Shown here in pieces: positions 1-6,750 of a DNA stretch of 10,107 nucleotides (position 1 is the first letter of the stretch; every line of letters begins with the position of its first letter). A model generated the notes under the pieces. That model saw nothing but the letters and a program-made list of their open reading frames with translations. It did no database searches and was not told where the DNA came from. The stretch comes from Candidatus Bipolaricaulis sp. GTDB taxonomy: Bacteria; Bipolaricaulota; Bipolaricaulia; Bipolaricaulales; Bipolaricaulaceae. The position numbers and the translations under genes are program-made. Where the stretch lies: contig JAGUVP010000156.1 of assembly GCA_020062805.1 (NCBI GenBank), positions 1 through 10,107 on the forward strand, given 5' to 3'.

Positions 1-1699
1 CCCCCCCGCACGCGATGTGCAGCTTGCGGGCCAGTTCCTCCGTCCCCGCCGACGGGACCATCGCCTGGGCGAGCACCACGAGGTCCGCCGCGATCTCGAT
101 CCGCTTCCCGGTGAGCGTGTCCACGCCCCACACCATGATCTTGTCCCCATCCCGGAACACCTTCGCCACCTTGCCCCGCAGGTAGAGGATTCGCTCGTCC
201 TCCATCGCCCGGACCACGAACTCCTCGTACTCCTTGCCCCCGGCGCGGATGTCGATGTAGAACACGTAGGCCGTCCCGTCATGCACGTTGTGGCGGTAGA
301 GCAGGGCGTGCTTGGCGGTGTACATGCAGCAGATCTTCGAGCAGTACGACTTGTGGAGCTCGGGGTCGCGCGATCCAGAGCACTGGATGAACACGACCTC
401 CTTCGGAACCTTCCCGTCCGACGGGCGGCGCACCTCGCCCTTCGTCGGCCCGCCCGCGGACAAGATCCGCTCGAACTCCAGGCCCTCGATCACGTCCGGG
501 ACCGTGCCGTGGCCGTACTCGCCCATCATCTCTTTGCCGTAGAGGTCGTAGCCCGTGGCGAGGACGATCGCCCCCACGTCCTCCTCGATCAGCTCCTCGC
601 GCATGTCGTAGTCGATCGCGCCCACGGTGCACACCTTCGAGCACTCGCTGCACCGGAGCGGGTTCAGGCCGAGGCAGTTGGCCTCGTCGAGCGTGTAGGA
701 AGAGGGGACGGCCTGGGGGAACGGGACGTAGATCGCCGCCCGCTCGGACAGGCCCTGGTCGAACTCGCTCGGGACGCGGATCGGGCACGCCGCCACGCAA
801 TCCCCGCACAGGTTGCACTTGTCCGGGTCCACGTACGTCGGCTTCTTGCGGATCTTCACGTGGTAGTTCCCCAGGTACCCCGTGACCTCGGCGACCTCGG
901 AGTAGGTGAGCAGCCGGATCCGCGGGTGGCGGGACGCCTCGACCATCTTCGGGGTGAGGATGCACTGCGAGCAGTCGAGGGTGGGGAACGTCTCCGAGAG
1001 CTGGGCCATCCGCCCGCCGATCGACGGGGACCGCTCCACGAGGAGGACCTCGTACCCGGCGTTGGCGATGTCGAGCGCGGCCTGGATCCCGCTGATCCCC
1101 CCGCCGACGACGAGGCACTTCACGGCGTGGTCGACCTCGACCGGGACCAGGGGGTGGTTCCCCTTCACCTTCTCCACCATCGACCGGGTGATGCGGATCG
1201 CCTTGTCCGTGGTCACCGGATCGTTGTGGACCCACGAGCACCACTCGCGGATGTTCGCGATCTCGACGAGGTACGGGTTGAGCCCCGCCTCCTCCGCCGC
1301 GTTGCGGAACGTGGTCTCGTGCATCGAGGGCGAGCAGGCGGAGACCACGACGCCGGTGAGCCGGTGTTCCTTGATCGCCTTCTTGACGACGTCCTGACCG
1401 GGGTCCGAGCACATGTACTCGTGGCGGGCGGCGTAGGCGACGCCCGGGTGGCCGGCGAGGGCTTCCACGACCCGCTCCACGTCCACCGTAGTCGCGATGT
1501 TCTTCCCGCAGTGACAGACGAACACGCCGATCCGCGGACCGCGACCCGTGGTCCGGAGTCCGTGGTCCGTGGCCCGTGATCCGTGATCCGGAGTCCGTGG
1601 TCCGTGGCCCGCGGCGGATGACGGCCTACGGTCAACGGCTGACGGGTTACGGTTCACGGAGAACGGATGACGGTCAACGGTCAACGGTTCACGGCTCAC
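1..1699 (-). CDS. hdrA: Heterodisulfide reductase subunit A (HdrA) homologue, 3' end cut by window
   Basis: This is an iron-sulfur flavoprotein of the HdrA family. In known Hdr complexes HdrA carries the FAD where electron bifurcation or confurcation occurs and passes electrons between ferredoxin, a hydrogenase or NADH module, and HdrBC. Visible in order: the N-terminal VCHCGKNI motif (near 1520-1495), SACSPSMHETTFR, a Rossmann FAD loop VVGGGISG (near 1115-1095), DCSQCILTPKM, a ferredoxin-type CNLCGDCVAACP cluster (near 818-783), a second cysteine group RCSECSKVC (near 655-630), and the HdrA signature QCSGSRD with YCSKICCMY. The frame is still open at base 1, so the C-terminus is missing. The start is unclear: the conserved part begins near 1531 and has no ATG. 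The best-supported start is GTG at 1699, with AAGGAG 7 nt upstream, overlapping the end of korC. GTG 1657 or GTG 1525 are alternatives without a Shine-Dalgarno sequence. Family assignment is secure; the partner complex is not visible. Confidence 0.93.
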   Translation of the reverse strand, partial: MSREPLTVDRHPFSVNRNPSAVDRRPSSAAGHGPRTPDHGSRATDHGLRTTGRGPRIGVFVCHCGKNIATTVDVERVVEALAGHPGVAYAARHEYMCSDPGQDVVKKAIKEHRLTGVVVSACSPSMHETTFRNAAEEAGLNPYLVEIANIREWCSWVHNDPVTTDKAIRITRSMVEKVKGNHPLVPVEVDHAVKCLVVGGGISGIQAALDIANAGYEVLLVERSPSIGGRMAQLSETFPTLDCSQCILTPKMVEASRHPRIRLLTYSEVAEVTGYLGNYHVKIRKKPTYVDPDKCNLCGDCVAACPIRVPSEFDQGLSERAAIYVPFPQAVPSSYTLDEANCLGLNPLRCSECSKVCTVGAIDYDMREELIEEDVGAIVLATGYDLYGKEMMGEYGHGTVPDVIEGLEFERILSAGGPTKGEVRRPSDGKVPKEVVFIQCSGSRDPELHKSYCSKICCMYTAKHALLYRHNVHDGTAYVFYIDIRAGGKEYEEFVVRAMEDERILYLRGKVAKVFRDGDKIMVWGVDTLTGKRIEIAADLVVLAQAMVPSAGTEELARKLHIACGG

Positions 1700-1701
1700 G
1701 G
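1541..1701. repeat. Degenerate tandem heptanucleotide repeat array (about 23 units)
   Basis: Read on the minus strand from 1701, the sequence breaks into consecutive 7-bp units without a phase slip. The first dozen follow CCGTNNN (CCGTGAG, CCGTGAA, CCGTTGA twice, CCGTCAT and so on). After a transition unit near 1617 they follow GGAYCAC (GGGCCAC, GGACCAC, GGACTCC, GGATCAC twice). The array begins in the last codons of korC and ends about 10 bp before the conserved start of HdrA. Short heptamer arrays of this kind (STRR repeats) are known between genes in cyanobacteria; this one is similar in form only. Because 3 units equal 21 bp, the array can change length by multiples of three without breaking the hdrA frame. 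Confidence 0.9.
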
Positions 1702-2234
1702 TGATGCTCCTTCACGTACGCGTACCCGGCCTCGAACGCCTTCTGGTTGAGGTCGCGGGTGTGCGGAGGAACCGCGGCGAGCACGGCCTTGAGCAGGGCG
1801 TCCTTCGACACCGTGGAGACCGCGGCCGCGAGCGCGCCGAGGATGACCACGTTCGCCACGATCTTCCGCCCCAGACCTTCCGCGATGCGCGTTGCCGGGA
1901 CGAGAAGCAGGCGCACGTCCGTGCGCGGTTCGTGCTCCACGAGGTCCTCGTCGAGGATGAGCGTGCCCCCGGGCTGGATGTCGCGGCCGTAGGTGCCGTA
2001 CGCCTCCTGGGACATGATGACGGCCACGTCCGGCGTGCCGACCACGGGGTAGTCCACCGAGGTGTCCGACACCACGACCTCGGCCGCGCACGCCCCGCCG
2101 CGGGCTTCCGGGCCGTAAGACTGGGTGAGGACGGCGTGCTTGCCGTCGAAGATGACCGCTCCCTGACCAGCGATGCGGCCTGCGGAGATGATTCCTTGAC
2201 CACCGAACCCGGCGAACCGGATCTCTTGGCGCAT
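1689..2234 (-). CDS. korC: 2-oxoacid:ferredoxin oxidoreductase gamma subunit (KorC/PorG type)
   Basis: Gamma-subunit domain of the thiamine-pyrophosphate enzymes that convert 2-oxoacids plus CoA to acyl-CoA, CO2 and reduced ferredoxin in the cytoplasm. The 181-residue protein has the family hallmarks FAGFGGQGIISAGRIAG at residues 6-22, QSYGPEARGG, and PDVAVIMSQEAY, then the typical LGRKIVANVVILGALAAA stretch. The frame can be extended upstream to 2441, but the extra residues are low-complexity and the family starts a few residues before the GGQG motif, so I chose ATG 2234; ATG 2273 (MVDPSGAGYLQRT) is possible. No clear ribosome binding site is seen. It precedes hdrA in the same direction and its last codons lie in the heptad array. 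No alpha or beta subunit gene is present upstream, so this gene appears separated from korA/korB. KorC is preferred over PorG by general resemblance only; the substrate is uncertain. Confidence 0.92.
   Translation of the reverse strand: MRQEIRFAGFGGQGIISAGRIAGQGAVIFDGKHAVLTQSYGPEARGGACAAEVVVSDTSVDYPVVGTPDVAVIMSQEAYGTYGRDIQPGGTLILDEDLVEHEPRTDVRLLLVPATRIAEGLGRKIVANVVILGALAAAVSTVSKDALLKAVLAAVPPHTRDLNQKAFEAGYAYVKEHHREP
1707..1712 (-). promoter_or_regulatory. Shine-Dalgarno AAGGAG supporting the GTG-1699 start of hdrA
   Basis: AAGGAG lies 7 nt before an in-frame GTG (1699-1697), inside the last codons of korC. It is the only good ribosome binding site ahead of the hdrA frame. Using it would translate about 56 residues of repeat-derived sequence before the conserved HdrA domain. 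The bases also encode korC residues, so the match could be fortuitous. Confidence 0.45.
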
Positions 2235-2482
2235 GGTCCGCTGAAGATACCCCGCCCCCGAGGGATCCACCATGACGGCGATCATGTTCTCGCCTGACGG
2301 CGGACAGGAAGCCGGGGCATCCTGCAAAGCGGAACGGGGGCGGGGTGCTCGGGGTGGCGCGGGTCGGCGATTGCCTCGCCGAGGCGTGCGTGACCGCAGA
2401 TGCCCCGCCGCGTTCCGCAGGGGACTCCCACCCACCGTCACGCGGGGGAAGGGGCACGGAACAAGCCGCCAGTCATCCTGAC

Positions 2483-2659
2483 CTACGAGAAGTGCTGAGA
2501 GAGGAAGCGTTCGAGAGGGATGCCATCTCCTCCCACCAGGAGCGGGTGGGCCCCCGGGTGCTCCTTGAGGAACAGGGCCATCCCCGGCAGCGCGTCGCGC
2601 CGTCGGCGAAGATCCTGCGCATGGGCGCGTCTGTGGTCAGAGTTCTCCACGTTACTCAT
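2483..2659 (-). CDS. Small hypothetical protein (58 aa), possible autoregulated antitoxin or remnant
   Basis: An ATG-to-TAG frame encoding 58 residues: a charged N-terminus (DHRRAHAQDLRRRRDAL) followed by FLKEHPGAHPLLVGGDGIP and LERFLSQHFS. The composition looks more protein-like than the surrounding frames, but I recognise no family. The start codon abuts an elaborate inverted-repeat array (2652-2693), leaving no room for a ribosome binding site, so the transcript may be leaderless or the true start may lie further in. Operator arrays touching the first gene are common in toxin-antitoxin operons and for self-regulating DNA-binding proteins; that is the reason for the antitoxin suggestion, which is inference. 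No toxin gene follows: downstream is 248 bp without a gene, then korC. It could also be the surviving 5' end of a longer gene. Confidence 0.4.
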   Translation of the reverse strand: MSNVENSDHRRAHAQDLRRRRDALPGMALFLKEHPGAHPLLVGGDGIPLERFLSQHFS

Positions 2660-2693
2660 GACGCTGAGTAATATTACTCAGCGCTGTGAGTAC
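2652..2693. promoter_or_regulatory. Operator-like array of four TGAGTA/TACTCA half-sites with a perfect 22-bp palindrome
   Basis: Bases 2662-2683 form a perfect 22-bp palindrome with core TGAGTAATATTACTCA. Two further half-sites flank it: TTACTCA at 2652-2658 and TGAGTAC at 2687-2693. Spacings between half-site starts are 13, 9 and 13 bp, so the array is symmetrical about its centre. TTACTCA-N6-TGAGTAA (2652-2671) and TTACTCA-N6-TGAGTAC (2674-2693) are themselves inverted pairs. It touches the ATG of the 58-aa ORF (2659). This looks like a cooperative repressor binding site; the regulator is unknown. Confidence 0.6.
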
Positions 2694-2835
2694 GCCAACG
2701 TCTGGTTGCCGATCGTTCACAAGAGGAGCCTACCGACGGTGGCCCCTCGGGCCGGCAGTTCAGGATCGCGTCCGCCCACCGCTCCGGCGCCGCCTTCAGC
2801 TCACCGCGCTGTGGGTCAACTGGGAACGCGGCTTC

Positions 2836-2866
2836 GCCCATGCACGGAACAAGATCTGGCCCCGGC
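2836..2866. repeat. 31-bp direct repeat, copy 1
   Basis: Matches copy 2 at 3173-3203 at 28 of 31 positions, in the same orientation. Core here: ATGCACGGAACAAGATCTGG followed by CCCCGGC. On the minus strand it reads PGPDLVPCMG in the decayed frame of this junction; copy 2 reads PGSDLVPCIG followed by a stop. Confidence 0.85.
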
Positions 2867-2919
2867 GACCATTCGGCCAGGGCATCCACCAGTGCAGGCA
2901 GTAACCGCCGAGGGATCAT

Positions 2920-2956
2920 CCCTGCAATTATGGAGTTGCGCTCCAGAAATGCAGGG
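2920..2956. repeat. Two-step hairpin between the direct repeats
   Basis: The outer stem is CCCTGCA (2920-2926) with TGCAGGG (2950-2956). The inner stem is TGGAG (2931-2935) with CTCCA (2941-2945) around a TTGCG loop. A competing palindrome AGGGATCATCCCT (2911-2923) overlaps the left arm. Such nested stems are seen in REP-like elements and in RNA structures; there is no T-run, so it is not a standard terminator. Confidence 0.45.
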
Positions 2957-3143
2957 AAGGGCAACCTCTCTCTCGGAGGCCTCTCCGTTGGCGGCCTCCG
3001 TGTCAGGTCAGCTACAGGCCCCGCGCTCCCACTCCTTGGCCACCGCGTCGCCCAGTCAGCCGAGCAGGCACCCCCGGGCACGCCGGAGCTTCGAGCTCAG
3101 CGGGTCGGGAGACTCCATCTCCGGATCATCGGGCGGTCACCGG

Positions 3144-3175
3144 GGCTGAAGTGCTAGTGGGACGCATCTTCAGCC
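3144..3175. terminator. Inverted repeat downstream of sngC, possible transcript-end structure
   Basis: GGCTGAAG (3144-3151) pairs with CTTCAGCC (3168-3175). TGC/GCA extends the stem inward across a one-base bulge. It lies about 40 bp beyond the sngC stop in the direction of transcription. No U-run follows on the minus strand, so it may be a 3'-end protecting stem or part of a repeat element. Its right arm overlaps the start of the second 31-bp direct repeat. Confidence 0.35.
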
Positions 3176-3203
3176 TATGCACGGAACGAGATCTGACCCC
3201 GGC
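3173..3203. repeat. 31-bp direct repeat, copy 2
   Basis: Second copy of the repeat at 2836-2866, offset by 337 bp with three substitutions. It ends 13 bp before the sngC stop codon and so marks the left boundary of the defence operon. The segment ending GATCTGACCCC resembles short motifs often seen near REP-associated (IS200-like) transposases, but no transposase gene is present here. Confidence 0.85.
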
Positions 3204-3215
3204 TTCTATAACACG

Positions 3216-5450
3216 CTAGAAAACGCTAGAGAGGACCTGCTCGATGTAGTCCTTCGTCTCCTGGATGCAGATCATGCGAGATGCATAGTCGATCGCGGTG
3301 AGTTCGTCGCCGAGGTACTCATCGTACTTCTCAGTCTCGCGATTCCGTACCTGGGACGCTAGGGCCACCGGGTCGTGATCGGAGGTCAGAGCCTCACGCA
3401 GTTTCCCCGCGAACGAACCAAGCGACATGCTCGGACAACGCAAAGCAACGGCGAACAGATCGACCTGGCACGAGACGGCTCCCAGCATAGCCCTGAGCGT
3501 GTGCCGTATGAGGTCGCTAGTCCAGCAGAAGAGGTACGAGTCACCTCCGTATTGAATGACATCCGTCTGAGCCAGTCCGAGATCGGCGAACGCCCGTTGT
3601 GCCGCCCGAAGGAAGTACTCCGCTGTCTCGTCAGCGTAGGCTCGCGACTCGTTGCTGGCCAGAGCACTTCTCATTCTCTCTCGAACCTCACGCCCCACCA
3701 GCCAGCCGCTTCCTGGGAAGTGTGGAGGCTTCCCAGCTGGCGAAGGTACGAGGGTTACGACTCTGCGCCTGCTATCCACGTCTTGAATCAGCCACCTCTG
3801 TCCGCCAAAGATCATGTGGCTGCCCGGGATCAGAGGATGAGAGATCGGTAGCGATCCGAGTGGGCCGTCGGGACCGATCAGCGTGTATTCCTCTGGTGTA
3901 TGGAAGATCGCGTAGAAGCCTCGCTGACGCTGAATCCTCTCTCCCTCAGATCCGAGAAGAAGTGTGCCGTTGGGCGCCTGCTCGATCAGATTCCTCGCGC
4001 CCATCTGACGAAGCAGCGCAATGAAGACATCCTTCCCGACATTCCCAAACGGGCCGGTATCACAGAGTACTCTCCACGATTCAGGGGCAGACACCCCCCC
4101 TCTCTCTCCGATCATCGAGAGGATCTGATGCAGAAGAGTCGAGAGGTGTAGCGACCCCGCTGTTGGGGATTCGCACCAACCCTCCAGTAGCAGATCGAGC
4201 TGCGCGACTGTCTGGATCAGCCTCAAGTGCAGTCTCTCTTCAATGCTCGAATCCGGCCGCGGGATATGCTCCGTCACGTAGAGACGCAATATCGCAGGAC
4301 GACCCTCACGCCTTCCAGAGCGTCCCAACCTCTGGCGAATGCTCGACACGGAAGGAGGGCAGTCTATCTGCCCGACAGTCTCGATCTGACCAATGTCTAT
4401 TCCCAGTTCCAGCGTGCTCGTGCAGACTGCAGTAGCCGGTCGATTCGGATTCCTTAGCGCATCCTCGGCGTGCTTCCTCAACGACTTGGACAGGGATCCG
4501 TGGTGCGCGAAAAACTCACTCGGGACCGCCGTCGCCTCACACAGATGCCGCAGTTTGTCAGCGTACATCTCAACATCAGCCCGCGTATTGGCAAAGAGGA
4601 GGTTCTTCCTCCCCCTTAGAGCATGGAACACCGATCTCGGAATCTCATCTGTCACTCTCAATCTACCCTCGTCTGCGGCAAATTCAGCCGAACCTGGTTG
4701 ACTCTCAGACGCTTCGTTCGCGAACCCGAGCAATGCCATGCGAAGCTCGCCCTCATCACGAGTGCGGATCTGAATCGCCTGCCCACTACTGCCTGGTCGC
4801 AGGAAGGAAGCGGCCTGGTTGAGGTCGCCCAGTGTCGCGCTCAATGCTACCCTCCTTGCCGAATGGCCAATGGCAACATCGAGACGATGCATAAGGCTCT
4901 GAAGCTGTCTTCCCCGTTCAGCGGCTAGGTAGGAGTGCAGTTCATCAACTACGATGAATTGCAGCGGCGCGAACAGCCGCTGTATGTGGTCTCCCCTAAC
5001 GATGAAGAACGCCTCCAAGGACTCGGGCGTAGTCAGGAGGATCCCCTCAGGGTTCCGCATGGCACGTGTCCTGCGCGACCGGGCTATGTCACCATGCCAA
5101 GCCGTGACCTGGACATCCACCAAATCCGCAATCTCGGCCAGCCTGCGGTGCTGATCGTCAATCAGTGCCCTGAGCGGATAGACGCACAGGACTCTGAATC
5201 CAATCAGCTTCTCAGTCTCCGCAGCCAGGATGCTCAGGATTGGCAGGAAGACTGCCTCAGTCTTCCCACCGGCTGTTGGGGCAGCAACCACGACATCAGA
5301 CGTGGGAGTGGCCATGATCGCCTGGATTGTCTTCTCCTGGATCTCATGGAGCTTCGTCCACCGCTGCTGCCACGCCCACTTCTGCAGGCGCTTGTCGACG
5401 AGACCAAAGGATGAGCTTCGAGCGCTAGAGCTTGAATCGTGCGAGATCAT
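3216..5450 (-). CDS. sngC: Superfamily 2 DEAD/DEAH helicase, Shango SngC-like (BrxHI/Lhr-like core)
   Basis: A predicted ATP-dependent nucleic-acid helicase of 744 residues, third gene of a Shango-type anti-phage operon. Both RecA-like domains are intact: motif I AAPTAGGKTE (56-65), Ia YPLRALIDDQ (91-100), Ib TTPESLEA (140-147), II VVDELH (167-172), III SATLGD (204-209), IV NLLFANTR (283-290), V TSTLELGIDIG (344-354) and VI QRLGRSGRREGRP (373-385). The motif V and VI wording is closest to Lhr/BrxHI-type helicases, but the protein is far shorter than full-length Lhr (about 1500 aa). The C-terminal 340 residues are a region I do not recognise. ATG 5450 lies inside the end of sngB, a 26-bp overlap, with GAGG about 12 nt upstream, implying translational coupling. 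Helicase class is certain. The Shango assignment rests on gene composition and order; the biochemical substrate is unknown. Confidence 0.9.
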   Translation of the reverse strand: MISHDSSSSARSSSFGLVDKRLQKWAWQQRWTKLHEIQEKTIQAIMATPTSDVVVAAPTAGGKTEAVFLPILSILAAETEKLIGFRVLCVYPLRALIDDQHRRLAEIADLVDVQVTAWHGDIARSRRTRAMRNPEGILLTTPESLEAFFIVRGDHIQRLFAPLQFIVVDELHSYLAAERGRQLQSLMHRLDVAIGHSARRVALSATLGDLNQAASFLRPGSSGQAIQIRTRDEGELRMALLGFANEASESQPGSAEFAADEGRLRVTDEIPRSVFHALRGRKNLLFANTRADVEMYADKLRHLCEATAVPSEFFAHHGSLSKSLRKHAEDALRNPNRPATAVCTSTLELGIDIGQIETVGQIDCPPSVSSIRQRLGRSGRREGRPAILRLYVTEHIPRPDSSIEERLHLRLIQTVAQLDLLLEGWCESPTAGSLHLSTLLHQILSMIGERGGVSAPESWRVLCDTGPFGNVGKDVFIALLRQMGARNLIEQAPNGTLLLGSEGERIQRQRGFYAIFHTPEEYTLIGPDGPLGSLPISHPLIPGSHMIFGGQRWLIQDVDSRRRVVTLVPSPAGKPPHFPGSGWLVGREVRERMRSALASNESRAYADETAEYFLRAAQRAFADLGLAQTDVIQYGGDSYLFCWTSDLIRHTLRAMLGAVSCQVDLFAVALRCPSMSLGSFAGKLREALTSDHDPVALASQVRNRETEKYDEYLGDELTAIDYASRMICIQETKDYIEQVLSSVF

Positions 5451-6750
5451 CGTCGATGGCTTCCTCTTGTTCGTTTACATCAGACTCCTCTTCAGCAATC
5501 GGGTTCTCGCCAGAGTCGACGTGCACATCGACGCCGGCTAGAATCCTCTCCCACGAGACGTCTGGGTTCTGGTCGAGCACAGCGAGGAGGTCCACAAACG
5601 CCATGATTGTCGTTCGAGGCGTCCTGAAGTATGCCTCGCCGATCCGGTTCATGCAGTGCCCCATGAAAGCTTCGATGACTTCACTTGTTACGGTGACAGC
5701 CTGCTCTCGGCCTGAAGCGTAGACGTCTCGGACCTTCTCAAGCAGGACGAAGAGGTCCTCTGGCGTGAGGTTCTGCAGCCGGATCACGGGACCACTGTGA
5801 TCGACCAATCCGCCCACCGCGAAAAGGTTCTCCGCGAGGCGCGAACTCAAAGCCGCATGACTGCACACACCTCTGCGAGGATCTTGTAGGAACTCTGGCG
5901 TGCCCGCGGTGAGGAAGCCAATACCTCTTGAGACCCCCTGTATGCTATCATTTACGATCCGTAGTAGCTGCTGGTAGTTGCCGTGACGTGCCTGTGCGTT
6001 CTGCAGCATATAGATGCTGACCATTTCGTCCAGGCAAACAAGAAGCCCCTCGAAGCCTGCAAGCCGGCACAACCGAGCGACAAGCTTCAGGCAGTCGTAG
6101 AACGAGTCGTCGTCGACAATCGTGCGGATGCCCAGAGCCTGCCGCGCTTCAGTCTTGGTTGAGAACTCTCCTCTGAGCCACCGTATCGCATTCGATCTCA
6201 ACTCATCATCACCAGTGTCATGACCTCGCCAATACGCCTCCACGGCCGCTGCGAAGTCATACCCGCCGACGAGCTCGGATAGAGATGCAAGCCGGCCCCC
6301 AATAATGGAGCTTACGGCTGTAGATGTGCTTTCAGCTTCTGTAACCGCCCTCGCAACGAATCGTTCCACAAGTGCTGGAAGCGCTCCTCCATCCGGACTG
6401 CTGCGGGTTGACATGTTCCTCATCAGCTCGTTGTAGAGCGCACGCGCCTGCCCGCTCGTCGAGTACAGACGATGCGTTGAAGATAGGTCGCAGTGGACCG
6501 TGACCAGTTTCCGACTGAGAGCCATCTCACGGACCAAGCTCAGGAAGAAGGTTTTGCCCGAACCGTAGTCCCCAATGACGAACCTGATGCCCGACCCGCC
6601 ATCCGCTATCCGATCGATGTCCTTCTGTATCTCGCGGATTTCGTTCTCCCGTGCGACCTGGATGTGCTGGATGCCCGTGTGCGGAACCACCCCTGCCTGA
6701 AGAGCTTGGAGGATCGCATCTCGAACACGCGGTCTAAGTCGGCTACTCAT
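5425..6750 (-). CDS. sngB: P-loop ATPase, DUF2791/BrxD family, Shango SngB-like
   Basis: A 441-residue AAA-like ATPase of the DUF2791 (BrxD) family. Walker A is GDYGSGKT (60-67), inside the family-typical IRFVIGDYGSGKTFFLSLVRE. Walker B is LLVCLDE (236-242), and a sensor-1-like segment FLTAGTPEF follows at 279-287. The N-terminus, with LQAGVVPHTGIQHIQVARENE, matches how these proteins usually begin. The tail (410-440) is strongly acidic and probably flexible. It overlaps the end of sngA by 8 bp and the start of sngC by 26 bp, so the three proteins are probably made in proportion and act together. DUF2791 ATPases also sit beside a helicase in type 2 BREX loci, but no pgl/brx methylase or PglZ gene is in this window. 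In Shango this gene is the ATPase component; its action (loader, switch or motor for the helicase) is not evident from sequence. Confidence 0.9.
   Translation of the reverse strand: MSSRLRPRVRDAILQALQAGVVPHTGIQHIQVARENEIREIQKDIDRIADGGSGIRFVIGDYGSGKTFFLSLVREMALSRKLVTVHCDLSSTHRLYSTSGQARALYNELMRNMSTRSSPDGGALPALVERFVARAVTEAESTSTAVSSIIGGRLASLSELVGGYDFAAAVEAYWRGHDTGDDELRSNAIRWLRGEFSTKTEARQALGIRTIVDDDSFYDCLKLVARLCRLAGFEGLLVCLDEMVSIYMLQNAQARHGNYQQLLRIVNDSIQGVSRGIGFLTAGTPEFLQDPRRGVCSHAALSSRLAENLFAVGGLVDHSGPVIRLQNLTPEDLFVLLEKVRDVYASGREQAVTVTSEVIEAFMGHCMNRIGEAYFRTPRTTIMAFVDLLAVLDQNPDVSWERILAGVDVHVDSGENPIAEEESDVNEQEEAIDDDLARFKL

Larger units (their letters stand above)
2694..3215. other. Gene-poor junction between the small ORF and sngC; possible decayed coding fragment
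   Basis: No convincing gene. A minus-strand frame (3081-2674) contains a fairly protein-like part, RRLLPALVDALAEWSPG followed by DLVPCMGEAAFPVDPQRGEL (about 2925-2790), but its upstream half is low-complexity and its stop codon falls inside the 22-bp palindrome. I read it as a possible broken gene remnant, not an annotated CDS. The stretch also holds a direct repeat pair and two hairpins, listed separately, and looks like an insertion or recombination scar. Confidence 0.5.

Noticed and set aside
17..1579. A 520-codon plus-strand open frame and a 377-codon minus-strand frame across the hdrA region
   Set aside because: Both are low-complexity, Arg/Pro/His-rich shadows typical of GC-rich coding DNA; the third frame on the minus strand carries all HdrA motifs.
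1541..1701. Heptad repeats as a CRISPR array
   Set aside because: The units are 7 bp and degenerate with no spacers, and no cas genes are present.
2235..2457. N-terminal extension of korC up to 2441, and an alternative minus-strand frame to 2457
   Set aside because: The extension has no family similarity and the KorC family begins just before the GGQG motif; the sequence is Pro/Arg-rich spacer.
2674..3081. 135-codon minus-strand frame in the junction
   Set aside because: Only a middle part looks protein-like, the upstream half is low-complexity and the stop lies in the palindrome; described as a possible remnant, not as a gene.
2686..3157. Plus-strand frames leading away from the operator array (72, 105 and 209 codons)
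   Set aside because: Arg/Pro/Ser-rich without any recognisable motif, and without ribosome binding sites; there is no evidence for a divergent gene.
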